Source: Phocaeicola abscessus CCUG 55929 (GTDB lineage Bacteria; Bacteroidota; Bacteroidia; Bacteroidales; Bacteroidaceae). From it: a DNA stretch of 64,000 bases. The stretch lies in NCBI RefSeq assembly GCF_000312445.1, contig NZ_HE997184.1, positions 9,346-73,345 on the forward strand, written 5' to 3'. The translations under genes were made by a program, and so were the position numbers. Shown in pieces: positions 43,251-53,125 of the stretch. A model generated the notes under the pieces. That model was not told where the DNA came from. It did not search any database and was given only the letters and a program-made list of their open reading frames with translations. Each line of letters begins with the position of its first letter. Position 1 is the stretch's first letter.

Positions 43251-43295
43251 CAAAACCGAAAAATAACCGGTTCGAACGATTAAACGAAGAAAGAT

Positions 43296-45074
43296 ATGAG
43301 CAATCCGAAAAAGAAGAAAAAGGAGTCCGTGCTGAGACGGCTTCAGGCGTATATGGGAAGACGCAGGCTGCTGCTGCCGATAGCGATGACCTTATCGGGG
43401 GCGAGCGCTTTGCTGCTCCTCCTGCCTTTCGTTTTCGTCTGGCTGATCGTCAGGACACTGTTGAGCACGGGAGGTATCGCTGCGGGGACGCCGGTGAATG
43501 CTTATGCGTGGTGGGCGGCAGGTACGGCCGTGGCCGGCGTCGCGATTTATTTCGGGGCGAGCATGCTCTCCCACCTTGCCGCCTTCAGCGTGGAGACCAA
43601 CATGCGGAGGGAGGCGATGAAGAAGCTGATGCGGCTACCGCTCGGATTCTTCGAGCGAAACGAAAGCGGGAACATGCGCAAGATCATCGACGAGAACGCA
43701 TCGGAGACGCATACATTCGTGGCTCATCTCCTGCCCGACCTGGCCGGGAGCATCGTTTCGCCCGTCGCGGTCGCCGTGCTCGCCTTCGTCTTCAATTGGC
43801 AGCTCGGGCTGGCGTGTATGATACCGCTCGCAGCGGCCTTCACGATGATGGGACTGACTGCAAGCCCTAAGCAGCGAAACTTCCAGCGCACCTATTTGGA
43901 TGCACAGGAGCGAATGGCCGGCGAAGCGGTGGAATACGTCCGCGGCATACCCGTAGTGAAAGTATTTCAGCAGACGGTCTTTTCGTTCAAGCGGTTCTAC
44001 GACAGCATCATCACCTATCGAGATCTCGTCACGAAATATACCTTAGGCATGCAAAGGCCGATGTCGGTCTACATCGCGATGATACACGGCTTCGCTTTCT
44101 TCCTCGTTCCCGCCGCCGTACTGATGATCGGCCGGTCGGGCGATCATGCGGGCGTCGTCTCCGACCTGTTCCTCTACGTACTGATTACGCCCGTGATGGC
44201 CACGGGGGTGATGAAGGTGATGTATATGCAACACGACCTGTTCCTGGCGAGTCAAGCCGTGGACAGGGTGGAGCATCTGACCGACGGCGCAGAGCCCTTG
44301 CCGGTAAGTCGCACGGAGAAAATGACCGGCAACGGCATCGCATTCGAGCATGTCTCGTTCGCCTATCCCGGTGCCGCGCAGCAGGTCGTAGCCGACGTGA
44401 GTTTCTCCATTCCCGAAGGAAAGACCTATGCGTTGGTGGGCGCCTCGGGCGGAGGCAAGACGACCATCGCTCGCCTGATTCCCCGTTTTTGGGATGTAGG
44501 GGAAGGCTGCGTGAGAATCGGAGGGGCGGACGTGAGAAGCATCGCCAAGGAAGAACTGATGAATCGCATCGCCTTCGGATTCCAGCATACCCGACTGTTC
44601 GGAATGTCCATTCGGGACAATATCCGTTACGGTCGTCCGGAAGCGAGCGACGAAGAGGTGCAAAGGGCCGTGGATCGCTCGCAGAGTCGCGAGATTATCG
44701 ACCGACTGCCCCGAGGCTTGGACACGAAGATCGGAGCTGGCGGAACCTATCTGTCGGGCGGCGAACAGCAACGCATCGCACTGGCGCGCGCCTTTCTGAA
44801 AGATGCCCCGATCGTGGTGCTCGACGAAGCCACCGCTTTCGCCGACCCGGAGAACGAACACTTGATACAGCGGGCCTTGCGCGAACTGATGAGAGGCAAG
44901 ACGTCGCTGATGATCGCCCACCGCCTGACGAGCGTCCGCGACGTGGATCGCATCCTCGTCGTCGACAAGGGCAGGATTGCTGAGCAGGGGACGCACGAGG
45001 AGCTGCTTGCCCTCGGCGGCCTGTACAAGTCTATGTGGGAAGAGTATAGAAAGGCCGTGACTTGGACGGTGTAG
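43296..45074 (+). CDS. ABC exporter-fold half-transporter (permease plus ATPase), first subunit
   Basis: This 592-residue protein has six membrane segments (about 25-310) and a C-terminal ATPase. Walker A is VGASGGGKTTIARL, the signature is LSGGEQQRIALARAFL, Walker B is IVVLDEATAF, and the switch His is in MIAHRLTSV. With the next gene it should form a heterodimer, since both are half-size and 18 bp apart. Paired exporter-fold proteins of this kind include peptide and small-molecule exporters and also the YbtPQ/IrtAB siderophore importers. The substrate is unknown. The gene leads an operon ending in a methyltransferase. Confidence 0.9.
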   Translation: MSNPKKKKKESVLRRLQAYMGRRRLLLPIAMTLSGASALLLLLPFVFVWLIVRTLLSTGGIAAGTPVNAYAWWAAGTAVAGVAIYFGASMLSHLAAFSVETNMRREAMKKLMRLPLGFFERNESGNMRKIIDENASETHTFVAHLLPDLAGSIVSPVAVAVLAFVFNWQLGLACMIPLAAAFTMMGLTASPKQRNFQRTYLDAQERMAGEAVEYVRGIPVVKVFQQTVFSFKRFYDSIITYRDLVTKYTLGMQRPMSVYIAMIHGFAFFLVPAAVLMIGRSGDHAGVVSDLFLYVLITPVMATGVMKVMYMQHDLFLASQAVDRVEHLTDGAEPLPVSRTEKMTGNGIAFEHVSFAYPGAAQQVVADVSFSIPEGKTYALVGASGGGKTTIARLIPRFWDVGEGCVRIGGADVRSIAKEELMNRIAFGFQHTRLFGMSIRDNIRYGRPEASDEEVQRAVDRSQSREIIDRLPRGLDTKIGAGGTYLSGGEQQRIALARAFLKDAPIVVLDEATAFADPENEHLIQRALRELMRGKTSLMIAHRLTSVRDVDRILVVDKGRIAEQGTHEELLALGGLYKSMWEEYRKAVTWTV

Positions 45075-45092
45075 TAAGAAAGGAATGAATCT

Positions 45093-46826
45093 ATGAATAG
45101 CTGTAAATATTTTCAGAAACGTTTCGCGCTGTCGGAAAAGGGGGCGCAGTCATTCGTCGGCGGAATCTTCGCCTCGCTCTTGCTGAACCTGACCTTGATG
45201 CTGCCCGTGATGTTTATTTTCCTGTTCCTCACGGATTACTTGCAGCCGGTCGTTCGCCCCGGGAGCATCCCCGCCAACGGGTTTTGGTTTTATGCATTGA
45301 CGGCCGCGGCGTTCATGGCGATTATCTATGTCGTTGCCATGTTCCAGTACAAGAACACCTATACCAACGTGTACGTGGAGAGCGCCAACCGCCGCATAGC
45401 CCTCGCGGAGAAGCTGCGCAGGCTCCCCCTGTCGTTCTTCGGCGAGAAAAACCTGTCGGATCTCACGTCTACCGTGATGGAAGACAACAATATGATAGAG
45501 ATGCTTTTCTCGCACGCCGTGCCCCAACTGTTCGCCTCCGTCGGCAGCATCGTGTTGGTGGCCGCGGGTCTGTTCCTCTACGATTGGAGACTCTCCTTGG
45601 CGCTGTTCTGGGTGGTGCCGGTAGCTGCGGCGGTGGTGCTTTATGCGAAGCAACTGCTGGATAAGGCGAACCGGGACTTTTACTACGTGAAGAGAGGTGT
45701 CACCGAACGGATACAGGAGGGCCTGGAATGCATACAGGAGATAAAGGCGTACAACGGCGAGGATAAGTACAACGAACAGTTGGACGAACAACTCGACGTC
45801 TACGAAGAGAGCCTGCGATACGGGGAGTTACTCGGAGCGAGGCTCATAGGCAGTTCCTACTCCATCCTGAAACTCGGCCTAGCGACGGTAATCCTCGCCG
45901 GGGCGTATCTGCTCTCCACGGGCAGCACAACGATGTTCACCTACCTGATCTTCCTGATGGTGGCGGCAAGCATCTACAACCCTATTATGGACGTGTTTAA
46001 CAACATCGCTGCGCTCACTATCCTCGACGTGCGCATCGGTCGTATGCGCGAAATGGAAGAGATGCCCGCCCAACAAGGGAGAGAGGAATGCAATAATGAT
46101 GGCTACGACATCGTGTTCGAGCATGTGGACTTTGCCTACGAAACCGGCAAGCAGGTGCTCCGAGACGTGAGCTTCACGGCCAAGCAGGGCGAGGTCACCG
46201 CGCTGATCGGACCTTCGGGCAGCGGGAAGACCACGCTGGCCAAACTGGCGGCACGGTTCTGGGACGTCCGGAAAGGGCGTATCCTGCTCGGTGGCGAGGA
46301 CATCGGTCGGATAGATCCTGAAACGCTCTTGAAGAACTACGCCATCGTCTTTCAGGACGTGGTACTCTTCAACGCCACTGTCCGAGACAACATCCGCATC
46401 GGCAAGATGGGGGCGACCGACGAAGAGATCGCCCGCGCCGCCCACATTGCCCGTTGCGACGAATTCATCTCCCGTATGCCGGAAGGTATGGATACCGTTA
46501 TCGGCGAGAACGGCGAACGGCTGTCGGGCGGCGAGCGTCAGCGCATCTCCATCGCTCGCGCCATACTGAAAGACGCTCCCGTCATTCTGATGGACGAAGC
46601 CACCGCTTCGCTCGACGTGGAAAACGAGAGCCTGATACAAGAAGCGCTCTCCGCTCTGATCAGAGAGAAAACGGTCGTCATCATCGCTCACCGGATGCGC
46701 ACGATAAGGGGAACCGACAAAATCGTGCTCCTCAACGAAGGCCGGGTGGAAGCGATCGGGACGGACAAAGAGTTGCAAGAGAGCTCAGAAGTCTATCGAA
46801 AGATGTTGGAGAGGTCGGCGAACTAA
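45093..46826 (+). CDS. ABC exporter-fold half-transporter, second subunit
   Basis: This 577-residue partner of the preceding gene has six membrane segments (about 20-300) and an ATPase domain with IGPSGSGKTTLAKL, LSGGERQRISIARAIL, VILMDEATASLD and IIAHRMRTI. Both ATP sites in the heterodimer look catalytically complete, unlike many asymmetric bacterial heterodimers. It starts 18 bp after the first subunit, and 56 bp separate it from the methyltransferase gene. Confidence 0.9.
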   Translation: MNSCKYFQKRFALSEKGAQSFVGGIFASLLLNLTLMLPVMFIFLFLTDYLQPVVRPGSIPANGFWFYALTAAAFMAIIYVVAMFQYKNTYTNVYVESANRRIALAEKLRRLPLSFFGEKNLSDLTSTVMEDNNMIEMLFSHAVPQLFASVGSIVLVAAGLFLYDWRLSLALFWVVPVAAAVVLYAKQLLDKANRDFYYVKRGVTERIQEGLECIQEIKAYNGEDKYNEQLDEQLDVYEESLRYGELLGARLIGSSYSILKLGLATVILAGAYLLSTGSTTMFTYLIFLMVAASIYNPIMDVFNNIAALTILDVRIGRMREMEEMPAQQGREECNNDGYDIVFEHVDFAYETGKQVLRDVSFTAKQGEVTALIGPSGSGKTTLAKLAARFWDVRKGRILLGGEDIGRIDPETLLKNYAIVFQDVVLFNATVRDNIRIGKMGATDEEIARAAHIARCDEFISRMPEGMDTVIGENGERLSGGERQRISIARAILKDAPVILMDEATASLDVENESLIQEALSALIREKTVVIIAHRMRTIRGTDKIVLLNEGRVEAIGTDKELQESSEVYRKMLERSAN

Positions 46827-46882
46827 TACACGCTGCTCCATCAAGCAAACTATAATGAGCATTTAAGCACTTATATAACATA

Positions 46883-47704
46883 ATGAACGATAAAATTAAA
46901 AACAAACTGACCGATGTGCCCGAGACGATGCTGATTACGTTATGGGCGAGGGCGGAGGAGACGAAGCGCTCGGACGCTTTGCTCCGGGACGAAAAGGCAC
47001 AGGAAATTATACGGAAAATCGATTACGATTTCTCCAAGTTTAAGAAAGCATCTTTTTCACAGTCGGGTTGCTGCGTCAGGGCAAGCCTTATCGACAGCGA
47101 AATCAAAGCGTTCTTCGCCGAGCATCCCGATGCCGTGGCCATCCAGTTGGGAGCCGGCATCGATGCCCGCTACGAGCGGTTGCAGCGGCCGGAGATAACC
47201 CATTGGTACGACCTGGATTTGGAGGAAGCGATCGCCTTGAGGCGGAAACTCTTGTCCGAGAGCGGGCGCAACTCTTACATCGCTTCGTCGATGTTCGATT
47301 ACGGGTGGACCGATACCGTGAAATCGCACGGAAAGCCCGTACTCATTATCATCGAGGGCGTATTGATGTATTTCGAGCCGGAGCAGATAAAGGCTTTTTT
47401 CAACGAGATCTGCAGGCGTTTCGACAATGCGACCGTGCTTTTCGACATGCTCGTCTACATCGCAGTTGGCCGTTCCAAACGGCACGACTCGCTGTCGAAA
47501 GTCGACGGGAAGGCGGAATTCAAGTGGTCGCTGCTCGACACGAAAGAAATGGAGATCTGGAATCCCAAGCTGCGCGTCGAAAAAGAATACTATTTGAGCG
47601 ATTACGACAAAGGTCGTTTTCCGTTCCTCTTCAGAATATTCTATCATATTCCCTGGTTCTACCGGCGTTTCAACCAGCGGGTGGTCAGACTGCGCATCGG
47701 GTGA
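46883..47704 (+). CDS. Leucine-carboxyl-methyltransferase-like SAM-dependent O-methyltransferase
   Basis: This 273-residue enzyme resembles the LCMT/Ppm1/TcmP family. VPETMLITLWARAEETKRSD is at the N-terminus. The SAM-binding region is AIQLGAGIDARYERL, then HWYDLDLEEAIALRR, and the family's VLIIIEGVLMYFEPEQIKAF follows. Bacterial members methylate carboxylates of small molecules, often in natural-product pathways. It sits behind the ABC pair, so it may modify or mimic the transported compound. The sequence does not show the substrate. Confidence 0.85.
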   Translation: MNDKIKNKLTDVPETMLITLWARAEETKRSDALLRDEKAQEIIRKIDYDFSKFKKASFSQSGCCVRASLIDSEIKAFFAEHPDAVAIQLGAGIDARYERLQRPEITHWYDLDLEEAIALRRKLLSESGRNSYIASSMFDYGWTDTVKSHGKPVLIIIEGVLMYFEPEQIKAFFNEICRRFDNATVLFDMLVYIAVGRSKRHDSLSKVDGKAEFKWSLLDTKEMEIWNPKLRVEKEYYLSDYDKGRFPFLFRIFYHIPWFYRRFNQRVVRLRIG

Positions 47705-47792
47705 CGCAACCGCATCACGGAATAGGAATAAAAGATCAAACTCTCCAAGGAAATCATAAGCAATTACCGGAAACCGGATATCACTAAAAACA

Positions 47793-47878
47793 GTTTACTC
47801 CTACCCTTTTTCAGGGGTCTCCTTCCGGGCTACGCCCTTCGGTCGACCCCTGAAAGGGATAAGACTCGAGAAGTAAAC
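47793..47878. terminator. Long imperfect inverted repeat, two-way terminator
   Basis: GTTTACT (47793-47799) and CCCTTTTTCAGGGGTC pair with GACCCCTGAAAGGG and AGTAAAC (47872-47878), and an inner GGGC/GCCC arm lies in the loop. It separates the methyltransferase from the converging susD and could end transcription from both sides. The outer GTTTACT arms make it longer than a simple terminator. Confidence 0.6.
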
Positions 47879-47961
47879 CTAAATTAGGAAACTATAACTC
47901 GGCAGAACTTGGTAAACTTCAAACCTTCACTCCGGCAACGGGTGTTGAAAGGCCTTATTCA

Positions 47962-49827
47962 TCAGTTTTCCCATCCGGGAGTGGTTTGCTTTAACTCGGG
48001 ATTGGCATTCAACTGTCGTTGCGGGATGGGGAAATAAGTTCTTTCCTTACCGTCCGTCAAGTTGGCATCATCCTGTTTAGCCCACCAAGCCTTGCCGAAC
48101 ATCCCCCAACGTACGAGGTCGGTACGTCGACGCCGTTCGCCGATAAATTCACGTCCCCACTCCTTAATGAACTCGATATCCGTCAGCCTTTCCGAATGCT
48201 GCGCATAACTCTGGTTCACCCAGTCCGACTCGGGGAAATTCCGCTTGCGCACGGCATCGAGCAATGCTGCCGCCTTCGCAATATTTCCTTCGCGATAATA
48301 ACATTCGGCCAACGAATAATAAATTTCAGCCAAACGAATTTCAGGAGTGCATTGTGAACGGAATTGCCCTGTCACCTCGGGCAGATAAGGGAATTTATTG
48401 AGGCGGATTCCGGAGTTTTCCTCCCCCAAGAACACGTTAGAACCTTTATCCTCGGGATGATCTTCTCCCTTCCCCGTTACCTCCGGAGCATGGGTGATAA
48501 AACAACCACGATCGGCCACCTCCATCAACAAATCCGCCCGTTGAGCCTGACTCATGGCCTTGACAGCCGGATCTTCGGAAAACCGCCCCACTTGGTCGAC
48601 AAAGACCAACGGAGAACCGCTCCACTCCTCCTGTCCATTGACATTCGAGGCACTGTTCAAATCGTCCTTCCTATAGTCGATATACCCGTCGCCCGAACCG
48701 TTGACCGAACGCATCAGCCCCTTTATGAAATACCCGTCGTAACGGAAACCTTTAGCATCCGGAGCATGGACGCGGAAGGGCTGACGGCGATAATCGCTCT
48801 CGGCGTAATTCTCGTACGGCGTGCCCAATCCGCTTTCAAAGTGGTAAACGTTGCCCTGCAAGTCGCGCGAGGGTTGCAACAAGATGCCGTTCCATCCGCC
48901 ACCGCTGGCGCCGATGTATTTATTAGCGGCATAATGCGAAGCATGATTCCACCACGTATATTGCTGCAATTGCCCATACTGATGTTTAAACTCAAACAAA
49001 TTCTCAGGAGATTCATACCCGTCGATACCCGAAGAGAAAGGGCCGCGATAATCGGGATCCAAGTGATAGGCTCCGTAGACGCCACCGAGGATATCCTCAC
49101 ATACCCGCTTGCAATCGGCATACCGGTCTTCGCCGATCCACGTTTTCGCATTCAGATAGAGTCGCACGAGCAGTCCCGCCGCAGGACCTTGTGTCCATCG
49201 CGACAAACGTTTCTCCTTCGGTAAATCGGGAATGGCGGCTTTCAGTTCCGATTCGATGAAATCGAACACTTCCTTTCCCGTCGCCTGCGGAACCAATTCC
49301 GTTTCACCGGTTCGCTCGGTAGCGATGGGCACATGACGGAAATCGTTGAGCAGGAAGATGTAATACCATGCCCGCAAGACACGCAACTCGGCCTTATACC
49401 CTTTCTCCTGCGCTTCCGAGACGCCGATAGCCTTAAAGTCTACGTTATTGAAATCGCGCAACACGACGTTTGCCTGCGAAAGCCCCTGAAAAGCGCCTTC
49501 CCATGCGCCGTTCACATCTCCTTGAATATAGTTCCATGTATGTCTGTGCAAACGGTCCCACTGACCGTCATCGTAACCGTGACGCCCTTTTTGAGTCCAA
49601 ACGAACTGGTCGGCCGTCAATTCTTCCAACAGCATGATAGAGCCACGCCACGTGACGTTGTCCCCGTGCTCATGAGCACGCAGCACGGCCGCTTCGACCG
49701 ATTGCTGATCTACATAGTAATTGCTCTTCGCCAATTGAGAATACAAGGTTTCGTCCAGATCGGTACAGGCAGACAGTGCCACGATCATCATCCCCAAGGC
49801 CGTCGATAATATATTCATTCTTTTCAT
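47962..49827 (-). CDS. SusD/RagB-family lipoprotein, second locus
   Basis: This nutrient-binding lipoprotein has 621 residues, at the long end for SusD. The signal peptide ends at a lipobox (VALSACTD, Cys near 21). SusD features include DETLYSQLAKSNYYVDQQSV near the N-terminus, RVLRAWYYIFLLNDF and the C-terminal EFIKEWGREFIGERRRRTDL. It follows its susC by 15 bp on the minus strand. No enzyme is in the operon, so the ligand is unknown. Confidence 0.94.
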   Translation of the reverse strand: MKRMNILSTALGMMIVALSACTDLDETLYSQLAKSNYYVDQQSVEAAVLRAHEHGDNVTWRGSIMLLEELTADQFVWTQKGRHGYDDGQWDRLHRHTWNYIQGDVNGAWEGAFQGLSQANVVLRDFNNVDFKAIGVSEAQEKGYKAELRVLRAWYYIFLLNDFRHVPIATERTGETELVPQATGKEVFDFIESELKAAIPDLPKEKRLSRWTQGPAAGLLVRLYLNAKTWIGEDRYADCKRVCEDILGGVYGAYHLDPDYRGPFSSGIDGYESPENLFEFKHQYGQLQQYTWWNHASHYAANKYIGASGGGWNGILLQPSRDLQGNVYHFESGLGTPYENYAESDYRRQPFRVHAPDAKGFRYDGYFIKGLMRSVNGSGDGYIDYRKDDLNSASNVNGQEEWSGSPLVFVDQVGRFSEDPAVKAMSQAQRADLLMEVADRGCFITHAPEVTGKGEDHPEDKGSNVFLGEENSGIRLNKFPYLPEVTGQFRSQCTPEIRLAEIYYSLAECYYREGNIAKAAALLDAVRKRNFPESDWVNQSYAQHSERLTDIEFIKEWGREFIGERRRRTDLVRWGMFGKAWWAKQDDANLTDGKERTYFPIPQRQLNANPELKQTTPGWEN

Positions 49828-49842
49828 ACGTTCATATTTTAG

Positions 49843-52800
49843 TTAATAAGTAATTTGTACGCCCAACGTCAAATTCCTTGCGACAGGATAAACCTCCATA
49901 CCGCCGATACCCGGCCAAATACCGTTCGTATTGACATTCGTCACGTCGAGCCCCGTATAATCCGTGATCGTAAATACATTCTTCATCGAAGCGTATATCC
50001 TCAGGTTCGAAATCCATCGGGTGCTAAGCTTGGGGTTCCAACCCAGCGTGATATTGTCTAAACGAATATAATCGCCATTCTGCAGGAAACCGTCATAATC
50101 GCAAATCACCTTAGCTCCTTTTATGTGATTGTTCTTCCCATAGGCCGACTTCAACTTATTATCGCCCGAAATGACCTGTAAGCCGTAGTACATTTCATAC
50201 TGGTTCATAATTTTATAATCGAATCTCCCGCGGAAGAACAAAGACAGGTCGAAAGCTTTATACGTAAAGGTATTACCCCATGCAAGCTCCCACTTTGGGA
50301 CACCGGAATGCTTTAAATACACCTTGTCATTCTCATTGATATCCGAACCGAGTTTCTTCGTCCCACCTACTTCTCCCTTCTCCCAGACCAGGATGTTGCC
50401 GTTCTCGTCCACGCCTGCATAGCGGGCCATATAGAATATCCCGATCTCAGAACCGTCCTGCAAACGCTGCGCCGAACCGGGATTTCCGGGAGAGGGGAAG
50501 CCGCTGCCTTCGATATACGACAGTTTGTACTTATCGTTCGAGAACGATTTCAGTTTGGTCTTCATATAGGATAAAACCAAATTGGTGGAATAAGCGAAAT
50601 CGCGCGTCTTGACCGCATCCCAATTCAAAGACAGCTCGAAACCTTTAGACTGCGTAGTGCCTACGTTCGTCGTGATGGAAGAATGCAAATAGGGCGGCAA
50701 AGGAACGGCATAATCGCTGATCAAATCGCGCCCTTCGCGAACGAAGAAGTCCGCACTTCCCGACAAGCGGGAACCGAACAGCGTATAATCGAGCCCTACG
50801 TTATAGGAGATCTGTTTTTCCCATTTCAAATCGACATTCGGATTATTCCCCGGACCGTAGCCCATGATGAACTTCCCGAAAATATCGCTCCAATACATTC
50901 CATATCCTGTATACTTGGCCAAAGAAGTATATCTATTGAAACCGGAACGACCGGTAACGCCGTAGGAGAAGCGGACTTTCAAATCGTTTACAGTACGGCT
51001 GTCTTCGAAGGCGGAAAGTCTGGAAAGACGGAACGCGGCGGAAGCAGCCGGAAAGAATCCCCATTTATTATCTTCTCCGAACTTGGAATTCCCTTCATAT
51101 CGCAAAGAACCGGTAAACAGAACGAGATCGTCGAAATTGTAATTCAATCGACCGAGGAACGCAATCGTCTTTTCCTGGCTTTTATCCGAATTCATTCCGT
51201 TACGTCCTTGTACTTTCATGTAATCGCCGGCATCCAGGTTATTCGTCTCGAATACATCTGTGGGGAAGTTGCGATTCTCTGCACTGAACTCTTCGTGATC
51301 GAATTCCTGATAGGAATATCCCGCCATGAGCTTGAAATCGTGTCTGTCGATCCTGAAGTTATAGTTACCGGTCCATTCCAGCGTCCAATCGACATCGTCA
51401 ACTTGTTTGATTATCGCCCGGCCGTTGTATTTATTTACGATACAATCGCGCGAATACTTATTGTAATATTCTTTTTGCTTTTGCCCATGATACTGACGCC
51501 CTAACTTCAATTCCGTATTCAACCGATCCAAGAGGTTCAGTTTGATGTTCAAATCGACGATCGAATATTCGTGCCGGCTCGACTTGGAATGATTTCTCAG
51601 ACTGGTTACCGGATTGAAGTTATAATGATCGTATCCCATTTCTTCCGAATCGACCGCATACGTCGGATTCTGCTGAAGAGCCATTTGGAAGGCACGATAA
51701 TCAGGATTCTCGTTCGTATCGGCAATGCGGTAATTCAAATTTCCTCCGAACTCCAGCAAACCTTCCAACGTAGTATGCTTAAAGTTCGCACGGATGCCGT
51801 ATTCTTCGCGATCTGTCACGATGTCCATGGATTCTTTCTTCCGATAGTTGGTCGAGATGCGGAAAACGGATGTCTCACTGCCGCCCGAAACGGAAACATG
51901 ATGATTATGTCCGAAATTATCCTTGTTCAATAGGGCATCGTACCAGTCGGTGACCGAACCGTGATCGACAGCCCCATTCACTTTTTCCATATAGGTCTTG
52001 GCATCCAAGATGTCCGGACGACTGGCGATAAAGTCATGTTCGGCATAACCGTCGTACGTGATAGAAGTTCTGCCCGGTTTTCCCGATTTCGTAGTGACGA
52101 GGATGACGCCGTTCGCTCCGCGCGAGCCGTAAATCGCAGCGGCAGAACCGTCCTTCAATACCGTAATGGATTCGATATCCTGTTGCGTAAGGTTGCGAAG
52201 GTCGCCGCCCGGCATGCCGTCGATGACGATCAACGGTTTATTGCCCGCATTCAACGAACCTGCTCCCCGCACCTGAATATTCGAATCGGAGTTCGGGTCG
52301 GCAGCGGCAGTGCTGTTGATCGTCACGCCGGCCACCTTCCCGTCAATCATCTGCATGGGATCATTGGATGCGCCTTGCAGGAAATCTTTGTTCTTTACAT
52401 TGGTTACGGCCGTAGTTAAATCCTTCTTCACGGAAGTACCGTAACCTACCACGATGACTTCCTGCAGGCTCTCCGAATCTTCGGCCATCGTCACGCGAAG
52501 GGTAGTTTGCCCTTTCCATGCAATGTCCTGCGACTTATAACCGATGTAAGATATTTGTATCACCGCATTGGGGAGAACATGGTCGAGCACAAAGTTTCCG
52601 TCCATATCTGTAATAGTGCCGGTGGCAGTACCTTTAACGACAACATTTGCGCCGATAACGGGTTCGCCCGACGCATCGACGACTTTACCGGTAACGCGCC
52701 TCTCCTGTTGTTGGAGCATCTCGACGGGTACATTCTTCCCATCTGCATAATTCCCGTTACCAAAGGCCTGTACGCTTCCTCCCGTCATCAGAAAGAACAT

Positions 52801-52875
52801 GAACTTCGCCACGAGGAAACTTCCTTTCAAATGGGAAGGATTCAAATGAAACACGCTGTTTTTTGTTTTCTTCAT
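49843..52875 (-). CDS. SusC/RagA-family TonB-dependent receptor, second locus
   Basis: This outer-membrane receptor has 1010 residues. It has a long N-terminal signal region, a carboxypeptidase-regulatory-like domain (about 60-135; GKVVDASGEPVIGANVVVKG), the SusC segment EVIVVGYGTSVKKDLTTAV, a plug with QQDIESITVLKDGSAAAIYG and SRGANGVILVTTKSGK, and a barrel ending TLGVQITY. It is paired with the SusD downstream. The leader 52916-52991 holds three hairpins. The promoter could not be pinned down. Confidence 0.95.
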   Translation of the reverse strand: MKKTKNSVFHLNPSHLKGSFLVAKFMFFLMTGGSVQAFGNGNYADGKNVPVEMLQQQERRVTGKVVDASGEPVIGANVVVKGTATGTITDMDGNFVLDHVLPNAVIQISYIGYKSQDIAWKGQTTLRVTMAEDSESLQEVIVVGYGTSVKKDLTTAVTNVKNKDFLQGASNDPMQMIDGKVAGVTINSTAAADPNSDSNIQVRGAGSLNAGNKPLIVIDGMPGGDLRNLTQQDIESITVLKDGSAAAIYGSRGANGVILVTTKSGKPGRTSITYDGYAEHDFIASRPDILDAKTYMEKVNGAVDHGSVTDWYDALLNKDNFGHNHHVSVSGGSETSVFRISTNYRKKESMDIVTDREEYGIRANFKHTTLEGLLEFGGNLNYRIADTNENPDYRAFQMALQQNPTYAVDSEEMGYDHYNFNPVTSLRNHSKSSRHEYSIVDLNIKLNLLDRLNTELKLGRQYHGQKQKEYYNKYSRDCIVNKYNGRAIIKQVDDVDWTLEWTGNYNFRIDRHDFKLMAGYSYQEFDHEEFSAENRNFPTDVFETNNLDAGDYMKVQGRNGMNSDKSQEKTIAFLGRLNYNFDDLVLFTGSLRYEGNSKFGEDNKWGFFPAASAAFRLSRLSAFEDSRTVNDLKVRFSYGVTGRSGFNRYTSLAKYTGYGMYWSDIFGKFIMGYGPGNNPNVDLKWEKQISYNVGLDYTLFGSRLSGSADFFVREGRDLISDYAVPLPPYLHSSITTNVGTTQSKGFELSLNWDAVKTRDFAYSTNLVLSYMKTKLKSFSNDKYKLSYIEGSGFPSPGNPGSAQRLQDGSEIGIFYMARYAGVDENGNILVWEKGEVGGTKKLGSDINENDKVYLKHSGVPKWELAWGNTFTYKAFDLSLFFRGRFDYKIMNQYEMYYGLQVISGDNKLKSAYGKNNHIKGAKVICDYDGFLQNGDYIRLDNITLGWNPKLSTRWISNLRIYASMKNVFTITDYTGLDVTNVNTNGIWPGIGGMEVYPVARNLTLGVQITY

Positions 52876-53060
52876 ACTTTTACAGATTTAATAGTTATTG
52901 ATTTACATTTTCGAACCTCTCGGATGAGAGGGACAAGGCATCTCCCGGCGGGAGAACGCTGACCAGCCGAATCGAAAGACTTTGGTCGGCTAAGCTAACA
53001 CTTCATTTTCTTCACTTTTCCATAGGCATAAAAATTACGTATTGATTAAAGCGGCACGAT
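52876..53060 (-). promoter_or_regulatory. Structured leader of the second susC
   Basis: Three inverted repeats lie upstream of susC: CCTCTC/GAGAGG (52916-52931), TCTCCC/GGGAGA (52941-52955) and AGCCGA/TCGGCT (52965-52991). Minus-strand TAATTTTT near 53030 is the best, but poor, -7 candidate. The hairpins may control susC translation or mRNA stability. No known riboswitch pattern was recognised. Confidence 0.4.
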
Positions 53061-53087
53061 CAAAAGCCGTCTGTTATTCCAAGACGG
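53061..53087 (-). terminator. Terminator of the amidophosphoribosyltransferase gene
   Basis: On the minus strand CCGTCT (53087-53082) pairs with AGACGG (53072-53067) and is followed by CTTTTG. It separates this gene from the susC leader. Confidence 0.6.
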
Positions 53088-53125
53088 TAAACGAGGGAAA
53101 AGGATACGATTAAGTTGTTTGGCAG

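Larger units (their letters stand above)
42841..43295. other. 455-bp intergenic region between HU-like and ABC genes
   Basis: It holds the leader and promoter of the HU-like gene (42841-42960), the 22-bp stem-loop repeat (43023-43110) and the promoter of the ABC operon (43219-43250). No gene is supported here. Confidence 0.7.
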
